The notes under the pieces are model-generated. The model did no database searches, had not been told where the DNA came from, and saw nothing but the letters and a program-made list of their open reading frames with translations. 20,777 nucleotides of DNA from Pholiota molesta (taxonomy: Eukaryota > Basidiomycota > Agaricomycetes > Agaricales > Strophariaceae). Shown here piece after piece: positions 1 through 9,802 of this stretch. The position numbers were made by a program, and so were the translations under genes. The stretch lies in contig JACGCK010000486.1 of NCBI GenBank assembly GCA_014925825.1, forward strand, positions 1 through 20,777, given 5' to 3'. Numbering within the stretch: position 1 is the first letter of the stretch; each line of letters opens with the position of its first letter.

Positions 1-1302
1 AATTGAAGATCCTTTGCAGCGTACTTGAGAAGATGTAAGCAAGACGTCAATGAAATTAGTTACAAATTAGTGAAAGGATCGTAATCACCTGAAAATACTT
101 GCAAAGATATATACCTAAGCATGCAACGTCATAAGGGAATGGGTTGAAGTCAAGCTCGCATGTTCGAACACCGTAAGGTCTGTCGTGCACTCCAATGTGC
201 GATTCGTAGAAGTTCAATCGACATTCCGTGAGGGAAGTTTCCAATGGAAATATAATCGATACGTCAAAGTCGTTGATTGCATATACTACTTTCTGTCGTT
301 CCCTTGACTCGGCGTAGAAGTCGTCATCTATATCCGTGTGTCGACTCCATGCTAAGTTAACCAGAATATTGCCCTCCTGTAGGTCCTACAAGATAACGTG
401 TAAGCAACAAATCATTCGGGCGGAGCACAAGCCGGGAGAATACCAACTCGGTGGAAGATCCGGTTGTCGTGCAGAACAACAAGGCCCTATAAGTCAAAAT
501 TCATTAGAAGAATAATATAGATACCTAGAAGTTTACCTTGAGCAAGCAATGTATATGATCAAGAACTTCATAGTTATGATTATACCAGATATCCCCAGAT
601 GACAAAAAGGGAAGATCGCCCCATCTGCCATGGTATCAACGCACGAATTAGAATTTGTTGCCGATGGTCAAAGTGGTATATGAACTAACCTTGGCATGAC
701 TACAAAAAAATTTTCCTCATAAGGTAGAATATCCAGTACTGGAATGATACCAGTGAAGTCTGCTTTCTCTGATGGAAGAGGTACTTTCGCCTTCAAACGC
801 TGCAAAATCAGGATCTCATCTGTTCCCCCTTTCACGGGTTTTACGATAACATCACGGCCCTGTGAATCTTGAGCATGGTGAATACGGCCCTAAAGATGTA
901 TATTTCCGTCATCGAGGTCTATACAATAGAAAAGAAGTCGCCTCACCATGAATTCAGTGGCAAAAACAGAGAGTAATTCGGACTCTTCGACAATTTTCTG
1001 TAGCATACGTCGATATTCTGGTCTGCGGCCTTGTTGAGCATAGGGAAGCTCCGGTACACCCAAATAGAGTGAAGAAGGGATTTCAAGGCGAGAGGGTTCC
1101 TCGGGATCTGGGCTAGGGAAATAGTTGTACAGCTCGTAGCCTTTGCTAGAAAACCAGGGGCGCAGTTCTCCCCAAAACGCCTGTCTCTTGTGAATATCAT
1201 ACTTGCGAGATCCCCAATTCTCAAAATCTGGTCTAGCCTGCGAGAAGATCAGGTCGACAGTCGACAAGCCACGATAACCGACGTTTGGAAACTTACCTCC
1301 AT
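1..1302 (-). CDS. Divergent agaricomycete protein kinase-like protein (partial, 3' end off the window)
   Basis: Predicted Ser/Thr-type protein kinase fold. Spliced exons: 1302-1297, 1237-947, 889-690, 624-537, 486-448, 385-89 and 23-<1, all one open frame with GT-AG introns. Visible motifs: a beta-3 lysine in VIVK (about residue 116); a hinge-like VVMPRW; the catalytic loop HRDLQEGN (207-214), with an intron between HR and D; and NDFD (246-249) at the DFG position. The N-terminal FWGELRPWFSSKGYELY resembles the leader common in expanded agaricomycete kinase families. Oddities: Gln replaces the usual catalytic-loop Lys, and the DFG Gly is Asp. The start is tentative: the open frame from 1267 has no ATG, so a 6-nt first exon (ATGGAG) before a 59-nt intron is the best in-frame choice. 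Substrate and role are unknown; activity is plausible because the Asp and Asn metal/base residues remain. Confidence 0.75.
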
Positions 1303-2063
1303 TTCATGCACAGTCTTTTGAGGTTCTCGATCTCAGATAAATCTTGAGCTTGAATACGGACCTGCAAAGAATGTTGAAAGGAGGTTGAATTAAGTCCAAG
1401 CACAAGTTGCTGAACAACTTGGTTGAGCAGAGTCGGAGTTTTGATTCTGAACCAGAATACAACATGCCACGCACGGTCCATGATTCCGGTGCCAATATGA
1501 AGTAATCTTGCTCTATGAATAGACGGTACTTAGAAAGAAACACTTGAAAGAAAGATCAAGGCGAATGGAAATTTTGGAACGAAATAAACATCTGAGCACA
1601 CAAGCAAAATATATATGAGAATGGGAGGTGGGTGACATTGAGAGAAACCAAGACAGACGAGCAGCGATAGTGGATAGCTAGCTAAGGTATACACAACAAT
1701 CAATACATGAGTAGGTAGGTAGGTAGAGTAATTATAGGGCCCCTGTCATGGATATTAAAAGGACGATGCGAAGACTGCATGCGCCTCAGACGGAGACGAG
1801 GGGACAGAAATTATATGACATGAGGCGGGGGAGGCTGGTTTGAAAGTGGGAGTGGGGCGCACATTGTAAATTCAATACAACAGAGAATGAAGGCAGGGAT
1901 ATACAACCAATGAAGGTTATTAGAATGCCTCATAGGCAACAAGTAGATAGTGATGATGGGCAATCTTGATGTCGTCTTCCGGGGTCGTTGGTGCCGAATA
2001 GGAAGAGATAACATGGAGCTCATGGGAGCGATAACATGACGGCGATAATGCAAAGGGTGCGGC
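1303..2063. other. Intergenic region between the kinase start and the NAA30 stop
   Basis: About 760 bp upstream of the kinase and downstream of NAA30. It probably holds the kinase promoter and 5' UTR and the NAA30 3' UTR. A four-unit GTAG microsatellite lies at about 1711-1726. Two short minus-strand open frames (1293-1543) next to the kinase start show no recognisable protein and could be 5' leader sequence. No other gene was seen. Confidence 0.5.
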
Positions 2064-3085
2064 TTAACGTTCTGACACTTCATCTTCATCGTCCGAATAA
2101 GGAGAAACGCAAATGGCACGGTGTGACTGGAAGCGCTTGCGTGCTAGGAAACGGCCAGAGGGCTCCGGTGGTGTGCCTTCGCTTCCATCGTCGTTTGGGG
2201 GCGGAACGGCGAGAACAAGGCGAAACGCGTCCTTCCCGTTGAGATAAAATCGGTATAATCGTTTCTCCCGGATGAAGCCAAGGGATTCGTACAATGAGAG
2301 CGCGGCGAAGTTGTCGTATTCGGTTTCCAGAACGATCTATGAGTGAATAGTGGGAGCGAAAAAGGAGGGGAAGGGGTGGAGATAGGCAAAAACACAAGTG
2401 AATGGGGGCGGCAAAAGGGAAATGAGAAATAGGGATAAACGCGTGAGCGGTGCATTTCTTTGGGGTGCTAAGATCCGGCCGTGACTCACCTCGTCCACAC
2501 CGTCTGCCTTCATCGCCTGGATAGAATTTTGAACAAGGGCGCTAGCTATATACAAAGAAAGGGAAAGAAAATAACGAGAAGAGGTCCGCACCAAAGGTGG
2601 GTTTTCCCATCATGAATCTAAGAAATCCGGTGAGGGCGGCAGGGAAGGGGCCGGGGGTGACTGACCTATGCCTCGTTTGCGCCATTTCCTGTCGACACTG
2701 AGCATCGCGATATACCCGCGATTCGCGAGGTCGTTGTGAACGCTCTGTTTACACACGATTACGCCGATGGGGTCCGCGGAGACGCCGCCATCAGCTGGAT
2801 AGGCCTGTAACGTCAAAGATACGCGTAAATTCACGGTCAAAATGCGAAACCATCTTTTGAGAGATGAAAATACTTGCAAGAAAAGATAGATGAGGCCTGG
2901 AAGGCAGCCGGAACGGATGTCAGCGACGGTGGGTGAGATGATCACACGAGCACAACTTACCATTGGTGGAGGAAGTAGCGGAATGTGTAAATGACATAGG
3001 GCTCACTGAGCTCGCTTTGGACGAGAGCCATGATATGTGGGAGGTCGGCTTCGCCGCGGTATGGACGGTAGACGATGGAGGCCAT
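2064..3085 (-). CDS. NAA30: NatC N-alpha-acetyltransferase catalytic subunit (NAA30/Mak3), GNAT family
   Basis: Transfers acetyl from acetyl-CoA to the N-terminal Met of proteins starting Met-Leu/Ile/Phe/Trp, as part of the ribosome-associated NatC complex (NAA30, NAA35, NAA38). Exons 3085-2961, 2896-2878, 2804-2666, 2545-2490 and 2336-2064 join to 612 nt, 203 residues, close to the usual length of the catalytic core. Family signatures run in order: [18 protein letters not shown] (28-43), PIGVIVCK (60-67), [19 protein letters not shown] (77-95, the acetyl-CoA pyrophosphate loop), [28 protein letters not shown] and DAFRLVL. The acidic/basic tail after VPPP is poorly conserved in general. Exon 2 is only 19 nt and is followed by a GC-AG intron (2877-2805), the only choice that preserves WPHLSFL-AYPAD. 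The start ATG opens the family N-terminus directly. It lies 155 bp downstream of the permease stop on the same strand. Confidence 0.95.
2805..2877 (-). other. GC-AG intron in NAA30
   Basis: The donor reads GCAAGT after TTTCTT, and the acceptor is TTACAG. A GT donor four bases downstream would shift the frame into a stop within five codons (frame GCA-AGC-CTA-TCC-AGC-TGA). Splicing at GC joins SFL to AYPAD and continues in the conserved frame. Confidence 0.8.
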
Positions 3086-3239
3086 GATGGGCAGAGGAGA
3101 GAAGGCCGGCCCGTCACGCTACCCGTCATATTATCAGTGTCACACAGTCACACTAACTCCCTCCGATCCCGACATTTCATTTCCGCAGAGTCCAATCCTG
3201 GTCTTTCATCCTCATCGATATCTGCGCACAACGGATTAT

Positions 3240-5682
3240 CTACGACACTAGTACGGCTTCCACATTGCTTCTCTCTTTTTTTATATCGTCAAATGACCCC
3301 TCTATGGACCCTTCTTTTGTCTTCCCAACGTTCTTGACAGGACCCGTGAACCAGTATACGCCACCATACTTGGGGAAGTAGTAGTATATCAGAGACAACA
3401 CCATCACCCCGCCAAAGACAGCAACGGCGTAGTTCATTTCTTGCACGTCTGTTGTGGGGCTCGAAGGGAACAAGAAGACGGTGCCCATGAAACCCATAAA
3501 AAGGACCGCCATGATTCCAATAGGCAAGCTCTGTGGCGAGATCAACATTGTTCAGAAGAGAAGGAGAGAATAAAAAGAACTACGCACTAAGACACCGAGA
3601 TTGAAGGGCCCCGGCTTAAAGTCGTTATCTCCAGTGAACCTTACAACGATGGGTACCGAATATGCGTAGTACAATCCCGTTACGCTTAGCGCAAACACAG
3701 CGTTGATCGCCTGGCTACCAGCAAACACCAGGAGGCCAAGTGCAAGCGAAAGGATAGCATCAAACCATACAGTGTTTACTGGCGTCTTGGTGTAACTATT
3801 CATGCGGTACAGCCAGTTGGAGAATGGCAGAGCCGAGTCACGGCTGAAGGCGAATGTCTGTCGGCTGGCAGCGAGGAGCTATAAATACCATTTGTCAATT
3901 TGGGGGACACGAAATAAATCATCGTAAATACGCACCATGCTAGAACCCATCATATACCTAAACACCTAATGTTAATCATGATTGAGCTATGGTAAAATAA
4001 TCAGGACGTACTGTACAATGACGACGATTGCCCAGATTGCGAGTGTCGGCTTCTGCCCGAAGCTATTGAAGAAAATTTGCGCCATGGGCTGAGGACTATC
4101 GATAAGCGACTGAATATCAGGACCCATGCAAAAAGCAAGAGACATGTTAATGGCTGAATAAACCCAGTTAATGAGGCTTGAGATGTAAGAGAAATGTATA
4201 CATACCCCAACCAAGGACACCCGCAATTCCGATCGCACTAACGATAGCCCAGGGCACAGCTGTGGCTGCATTAGACGCCTCCTCACTAATATGCACGCTC
4301 GAGTCGAAGGAACCTGAGAGTCGTCAATAAAGGTCATCGACGCCTATTTCGAACTTACAGATCGTCCATAGAGGAGCAAGGAAACTCAGAATGAATGCGT
4401 ATCCATTAGGCCACCCATCAACTAATCGACAGCGAATTGATTACCATTAGTTCAAGGACCTATAAAGTGCGTAGTCGACTTACCGTTGGTGAAATCCCAA
4501 AGTGCAACCTTTGCGCTATTCTTGAATTCACTTGGGGTCGCCGCGGGGAGAGCTATGATGATAGCAAGACACAATCTGCTCACGCATTCAGTTGAGATAA
4601 TCCAGTAGGGGTAGATAAAAAATCTTACAGAACATTGAGAACAACATATACAGTTTGCAGCCTGGCCAGGACAGAAGTGCCTAAGCAGCAGATAACTGCG
4701 TGCGAGATAACGATAGCGGCATATACGCCACTATTACGATGATCAAGAGTCTGCTCAGAAAGCTAGGAATGCCTGGGGACGTACAATAGCTGCCCCGATG
4801 TCGGAGAGAAGGCTCCATTCGAGCCAATTGTCGCCGCCGCCATGATCTGCACCGCGCACCCCCAGTCAATCGACGCGACACCGGCGATCGAACCGACCGT
4901 GTTTGAATCTATAAATAGAACAGTCAATATTCAACCCACTGTCAAACCCGTCTTGCACATGAAGGAGACTTGAGTGATCAAGCACAAATCGCGCTTTGTG
5001 CATATAGGTGTAATGCCAATTTATGGATATAGGTGTCCATGAATGGGATAGGAAAGGGGATGGAAAGTAGGACGTACAGCCGACAGTCCAGCAAAGGACA
5101 TTGCGCCACCTCGGGGAGGCGAGTGAGTAGGTCCAGAAGTAGAGCTACGAGAATCGGTAAGCTAATGCCACATTGAGTAGGGAGAAACGTGCAAGAAAGA
5201 AGGTCGGGAATGGAGAAGCATGCGGGAGAGGGAGAGGGAAAGTAATAATGGAATACTCACTCCTCCAGAGGTCGGCGCCGCAGACGCAAGCTCGGCCATA
5301 GCGATGCCCACAATAAGAATGAATACACTTGCTACAAGCCACTTGAACATTATTTAGTCTCTTCATAGTGATAGCATTGATTGCGAAACTTACGCCCCAG
5401 ACCATTGCGGGACCTCCTCCATTGGGGAGCGCATAAAATAGAACAGATGCGATTGATGGGAGGAGACCAATGATCGAAAATGCAATACCGAAGACCTATA
5501 AGCAGGGAATTGGTTTGTACATTGGAAGGCAGTGATGTATCTGGACAGTAGGAACTTACTTCCAGAGGTGTGAACGCACGCTTGAACTCTTGCTTATAAC
5601 CAAGGTCAGCGAGAAGGGCTTCATCTGCCAGTCGGATCTCCTCTGCACGGGAGACAGCAGGCCCTGCTTCAGAGTCGCTCAT
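3240..5682 (-). CDS. APC-superfamily amino acid / GABA / choline permease, 12 TM
   Basis: Plasma-membrane (or vacuolar) proton-coupled importer of amino acids, GABA or choline, of the yeast amino acid/choline transporter branch (Uga4/Hnm1-like). Thirteen exons: 5682-5560, 5495-5394, 5341-5261, 5144-5078, 4908-4785, 4730-4629, 4575-4484, 4421-4359, 4313-4206, 4153-4012, 3957-3936, 3878-3588, 3530-3240. They total 1608 nt, 535 residues, the normal family length, with no frame break. Signatures: YKQEFKRAFTPLEVFGIAFS, ALPNGGGPAMVWGW, the TM1-2 motif AELASAAPTSGG, SNTVGSIAGVASIDWG, ISEEASNAATAVPWAI, SRQTFAFSRD and TPVNTVW, and a C-terminal KYGGVYWFTGP. The N- and C-termini are hydrophilic and cytosolic. 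Exon 11 is 22 nt. The exact substrate cannot be read from sequence. GATAAG boxes upstream suggest nitrogen control. Confidence 0.93.
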
Positions 5683-5889
5683 AATTATAATCCAAATAGC
5701 AGCGGAAATGGAGAAGAGAGAGTATTAACGGCCGCGATACTGCTAACGCCAGTCTAGTTCCAGCGTAAGTAAAGTAAGCGGGATGAGAGAGGCAAGCTCG
5801 GGGAGTAACAGTGAGCGGTGCTTCTCTTCGCGTTCTCACCCCTTCTCTTTTAATACAATCATGCACCAGAGGGGCACTGCTGGGATGAT

Positions 5890-5944
5890 GATAAGAACAA
5901 AGCTCGAAGTTGGTGTGTGATAAGCTAGGATAAGCTATGATAAG
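5890..5944. promoter_or_regulatory. GATAAG cluster upstream of the permease
   Basis: Four GATAAG hexamers at 5890, 5919, 5929 and 5939; the last three sit in exact 10-bp register (one helical turn). A fifth copy is at 6179. The cluster lies 208-262 bp upstream of the permease ATG at 5682. GATAAG is the established target of AreA/Nit2/Gln3-type GATA factors for nitrogen catabolite control; occupation here is inferred. Confidence 0.6.
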
Positions 5945-6912
5945 AGTGTCAGGCGCCAATGATATCATGGCACTCGATACCATATGCGCAGCCTATGTAT
6001 AACCCAACCATCGGGTGTTGTCCGTCGATATCTGCAAATTGCGCATCGTCCATGAGGGGGCAGAGTGATATGGCAGGTGATCCCAGGTATCAGAGGTTTG
6101 AAAAGATAGTTGCGCACATGAATGTTGCAGTCAACCGAGTCGAGCATCCAATGGATAAGTCGTTCGTTATTGAGAAATGATAAGGTCAAAACTCCATGTC
6201 CTTTTGATATCCTTCGAATGGAAGTCACCAGCCCCGGAAACCAAGGGATCTATCGCCTAAAGGTCGGCGCAAAGAAATAAGTGCTCGCAGAGTTCACAAG
6301 ACTGTCAGACATTGTTGAGTAGACGGAGGCAGACGGTCAGTGACCGACTATGCGGCGCAGATCATAGATGTGGAGGCAAGTGAACATCTCTGAGAGCGAT
6401 TAATCAATTTGAATATCAACCCTAAAATATCGGCACCGAGACGGCAAAGGAGATATCCGTGGGGCACGGCGCGGGTGCTGAGAAAGCCCCACACTGATAG
6501 TGGTAAGTATTGGAAACCAGAAGCTTGAGAGCTTGAGCACCGATAATGGTGTGTACGTTTTGAAGGAAAGGGAAGATTGTGAGCTCGACGCGAAATAATA
6601 TTTGCGAGAAAGTAGACAATGTATCAGCGGAGAAACCCACCAAAAAAGAATGGACAGACACAAAGAATGTCCTCCAATTTTGCCATACTCTTCCATACTC
6701 CTGGAGTAAATTTTCACTTCTTCTATGTCTTTTCTACTGCGCATGACATATCATAAATTCAAAACAAATTCTGAGAAAGAGTAGTAGAGCTTATATCGGA
6801 CGCGATCACATGATCATCACACTGAGTCTTTCTTGATTTTATTGTCCCTGTTTATGTTTTAATTTAAACGCTCAAGTCAAACTTCTGCAGAAAAAAAGCT
6901 CGAGAGCTCTTT

Positions 6913-6958
6913 ACACTACAGTTTGTAGATATAGTACAAGGTAACACTATAGTTTGTA
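6913..6958. repeat. 15-bp imperfect direct repeat
   Basis: ACACTACAGTTTGTA at 6913-6927 recurs as ACACTATAGTTTGTA at 6944-6958, with a single C/T difference and start-to-start spacing of 31 bp, about three helical turns. It lies about 120-165 bp upstream of the ARMT1 start, so it could be a paired protein-binding site. Confidence 0.5.
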
Positions 6959-6978
6959 ACGCTTCAGTCAGAATCTGA

Positions 6979-7025
6979 ATTGGCGCGTCGCGTCGACTAT
7001 TGGTCATGTGATATCATGTAATTGG
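6979..7025 (-). promoter_or_regulatory. Three CCAAT boxes upstream of ARMT1
   Basis: ATTGG (CCAAT on the opposite strand) occurs at 6979-6983, 6999-7003 and 7021-7025, spaced 20 and 22 bp, 54-100 bp upstream of the ARMT1 ATG. CCAAT is the known site of the fungal HAP/CBC complex. The regular spacing supports, but does not prove, function. Confidence 0.45.
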
Positions 7026-7078
7026 TCCGAGATTCAGATGAGTGTGATGACAGCCTCAGCTCTTTCCATTCGACGACG

Positions 7079-9461
7079 ATGACCTTCTCTCCTCCATATC
7101 CTCCGTATGACCCAACTGACAAGTCTAGGTAAGGGTGGTGTTCTAAATACCTGCTTGCTAGCTCATTTGTTTATTCAGTTTCTCGTGAGCCATCCATAAT
7201 CTCATGAAGTGGCTCAGCAATCTGATTCACGCGGTCTCGTACTCTCTCAGTTACGAAACAGTAGTTAAACGGTGGCCGATCATCATTACTGGCGTTGTTG
7301 ATTATCTCCACAATGTATGCCATATGTTGTCCATGGAGGCCAGTGAGATCGCCGACAAAGATCAAGAAAAGGAGATCTTTCTGCAGAAGAAGGTGCAAGA
7401 AGGGACAGGTATCATCGAAAAAGTTAGCAAATTAAAGTATGAGATGGCAAGAGATAGACCGTTAGAGTGAGGCACAATCTTTACATTATTTTGTGATTGC
7501 TAATGATATTGAAGGACGATCCCAGACGATGGCGGTGCAAGCATTGAGCTTTATAACTCTGAACTTGCCGCGTTGGAAGCGAAGAAACAGAACACATGGT
7601 TCACTGCTCCATGGCTGTATGCAGAGTAAAGACTATTTTCTATGCTTGTGCACGCGAGTCCTGATATTCTTGCATAGATGTTACCTGTGTGTATTCGATT
7701 CTATGGATAATACGATAAAGAAGTTTCTGATTCTGAAACTTGCTGCAGATATCGCCTTTTACGATCATTTTTCCTCCGAACAGAGAATTGGAAGGAAGTG
7801 GATCCTTTCTATGAGCAGAAGACGAAAACTTTCCAACAATCTCGGAGATCTATTTTGCGTGAGTTCCGGTTCGCCCATTCAATTCGTTTTCAAAGTGTCA
7901 CTTCTGAGGATTAATTTCTCTTAGAAATTGCGACAACATTGCACGAGCTTAAGGTCGACCAAGAACTTATAAGATCGGATCCAGAGAAGCTCAGAGTACT
8001 ATTCAACGAGATGATCCAAATGTGTCTTTGGTACGTTACATGATGCAAGCACTTCTGAGTGCCATTCTCACCGATTGGGTATCATGATGTATGCAGGGGT
8101 AACGCAACAGTGGGTATATCAATTCGTCTTACATTTAGCGCGTAGCTGACTGTTCCGTGATGCGAAGGATTTATCCCTTCTCACTCACCTGTCGCAAGCA
8201 GATATCCAAAATCTACAATCTGTCGGTAAAGAGGCACAGACTGCACGGCAGAAATTCATTCTCAAAGATGACGAAGAGGCTGTATGGAAATATATTCAGG
8301 CTTTACAAGGTGGTCGAGTGGACTTCGTTTTGGACAATGGTGTGTACCTTCTGGTCAAGCTTAAACGCGTTGATGTATGCTGATATGCCTTAGCTGGATT
8401 TGAGGTAATGTTTTTCATGATTACCCCAGCTACAATCCAAACTCACTATCCTAAAGCTTTTTACAGATCTCGTCTTCGCCGACTTCTTAGTAACTTACAC
8501 GCCTTACGTATCTCAAGTTGTCTTCCAGTGGGTCATTTCGGCAACTTTTGATTGCTGAATGATATTCATGTAATGTTGTTTCTCTAGTCCAAAACTTATT
8601 CCCTGGTTTGTGTCCGACGTAACTCCACCTGACTTCAAGGGAACGTTTGCTGCCCTTACGAACGCATCTTTCTTTCCCAAGGAAGACTCCGACAATGCCG
8701 AGACTGAATTACACATTAGACATCTAAACGAGATGGTTAAAAGGTGGAAGTTGTACCTCGAACAAGGCGTTTTCGCTTTGTCAGTCCCCATCGACACCCC
8801 CCTCGGCGGAAACGAAGAGAGCAGAAATGCAGAATTTTGGACTACTGCGAAACCTTATTGGAATATGGAAGTCGAAGCGCCGGAGACGTATGCGCACTTG
8901 GCAAAGAGTGATTTGGTTATATTCAAGGTGACTTCTTCGGTCTATGCCAATAATAGTCAATACTGACTAGAGACATAGGGTGATCTCAAGTATGTGTTCG
9001 AAAGTCTTAAGCACATAGTCGAATTACGAAATACTGAAACCTTCCTCTTCTTCGAACTAGCTATAGGAAGTAAGCGACGTCTCCCCGTCAACGAAGTATG
9101 CATACATAGCAAGCCTAATGCCAAAACCTTATTATTAGGCTTACTGGCGATGTACGCTGGCCTGCCTGGACAGCATTTGCAGAAGCCATCGGCGAGTTCA
9201 ATTCAGTGGCGTTGATATTGTACTAATATGATTCACTGTACAGGTCCATTAGCAGGCTCATTTCCTCTACTTAGTCTCCGAACGAATAAGGCCGATGTTG
9301 TGGTCGGTGTTCCCCAGGAAGTCGCCGAGAGATTGGACCAGAGCAATGAGAAATGGCGGGTTGACGGAAGGTAGGTGTATATGCGATGTCATTCAACGCT
9401 TATTGACAGCGACATAAATCCTCCCAGATATGCGTTGGTGTCGTTCTTGGGGAAAACATAA
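7079..9461 (+). CDS. ARMT1: ARMT1/DUF89 damage-control phosphatase, 17 exons
   Basis: Metal-dependent phosphatase of the DUF89 subfamily III (yeast YMR027W, human ARMT1). Family members hydrolyse fructose-1-phosphate and related reactive sugar phosphates; protein-carboxyl methyltransferase activity has also been claimed. Exons: 7079-7128, 7179-7184, 7251-7466, 7515-7625, 7678-7686, 7749-7858, 7925-8030, 8097-8109, 8168-8339, 8394-8404, 8457-8527, 8588-8927, 8979-8989, 9061-9069, 9139-9191, 9244-9370, 9428-9461. They total 1449 nt, 482 residues, with no frame break. Signatures: SSFSYETVVKRWP (16-28), WFTAPWLYAECYLYRLLR, MCLWGNATDLSLL, the metal-binding DNAGFE (263-268) with TDLVFADFL, PWFVSDVTPPDF, and GDLNYRKLTGD (406-416) near the C-terminal third. 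Six exons are 6-13 nt long. Intron 15 (9192-9243) uses a GC donor. The stop is about 340 bp upstream of the next gene's likely start. Confidence 0.93.
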
Positions 9462-9794
9462 AGATCTTCTTACAGACCCGCTGATATTGAATATCAACTC
9501 GATGGCTCCATTTCGTCACTTTCCTAAAATTAGCCCTCGGTAAGAAAACCATGCCACATGTTACTGGGAATGGTATCGAGAAGGCGGTCTCGATAAGAAC
9601 CACTGGAACGCGCTGACGTCTAAATCGTAATGGAATTTGGCAGTGCCCTGAAGTGCCTATGATCTTCCTGCTCCATCTTCCCCTTTTGTCGAATAGGTGC
9701 AATTGAAATTTCGTGCTACTTATATCTGGTGTGATTCATGCTTCCTCGCGGCTATACCGCATGCTACTTATCGGAGTGGTCCTTGACCTGCGAA

Positions 9795-9802
9795 TATAAA
9801 TA
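9795..9802 (+). promoter_or_regulatory. TATA box candidate for the amine oxidase gene
   Basis: TATAAATA is a full consensus TATA box, 47 bp before the ATG at 9842 and overlapping the ATG at 9802. If functional, transcription would begin near 9825-9835, which conflicts with translation starting at 9802 and makes the N-terminus of the next gene harder to model. Confidence 0.4.

Larger units (their letters stand above)
5683..7078. other. Divergent promoter region between the permease and ARMT1
   Basis: About 1.4 kb of AT-rich DNA shared by the minus-strand permease and plus-strand ARMT1. It contains the GATAAG cluster near the permease, a 15-bp near-identical direct repeat (6913-6927 and 6944-6958, one mismatch) and three CCAAT boxes close to ARMT1. 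Short open frames exist (5959-6180 plus, 6400-6744 minus), but neither has recognisable similarity or a convincing splice model. Confidence 0.55.

Noticed and set aside
890..1267. Using the base near 1267 as the kinase start
   Set aside because: The codon there is TTG, and a good GT-AG intron (1296-1238) runs through it. An upstream ATG exon in phase is preferred.
5959..6180. 73-codon plus-strand open frame in the permease promoter
   Set aside because: No domain, and it overlaps putative regulatory sites; length is within chance expectation.
6400..6744. Possible small minus-strand gene
   Set aside because: Hydrophobic codons only, no recognised family, no supporting splice model; treated as promoter DNA.
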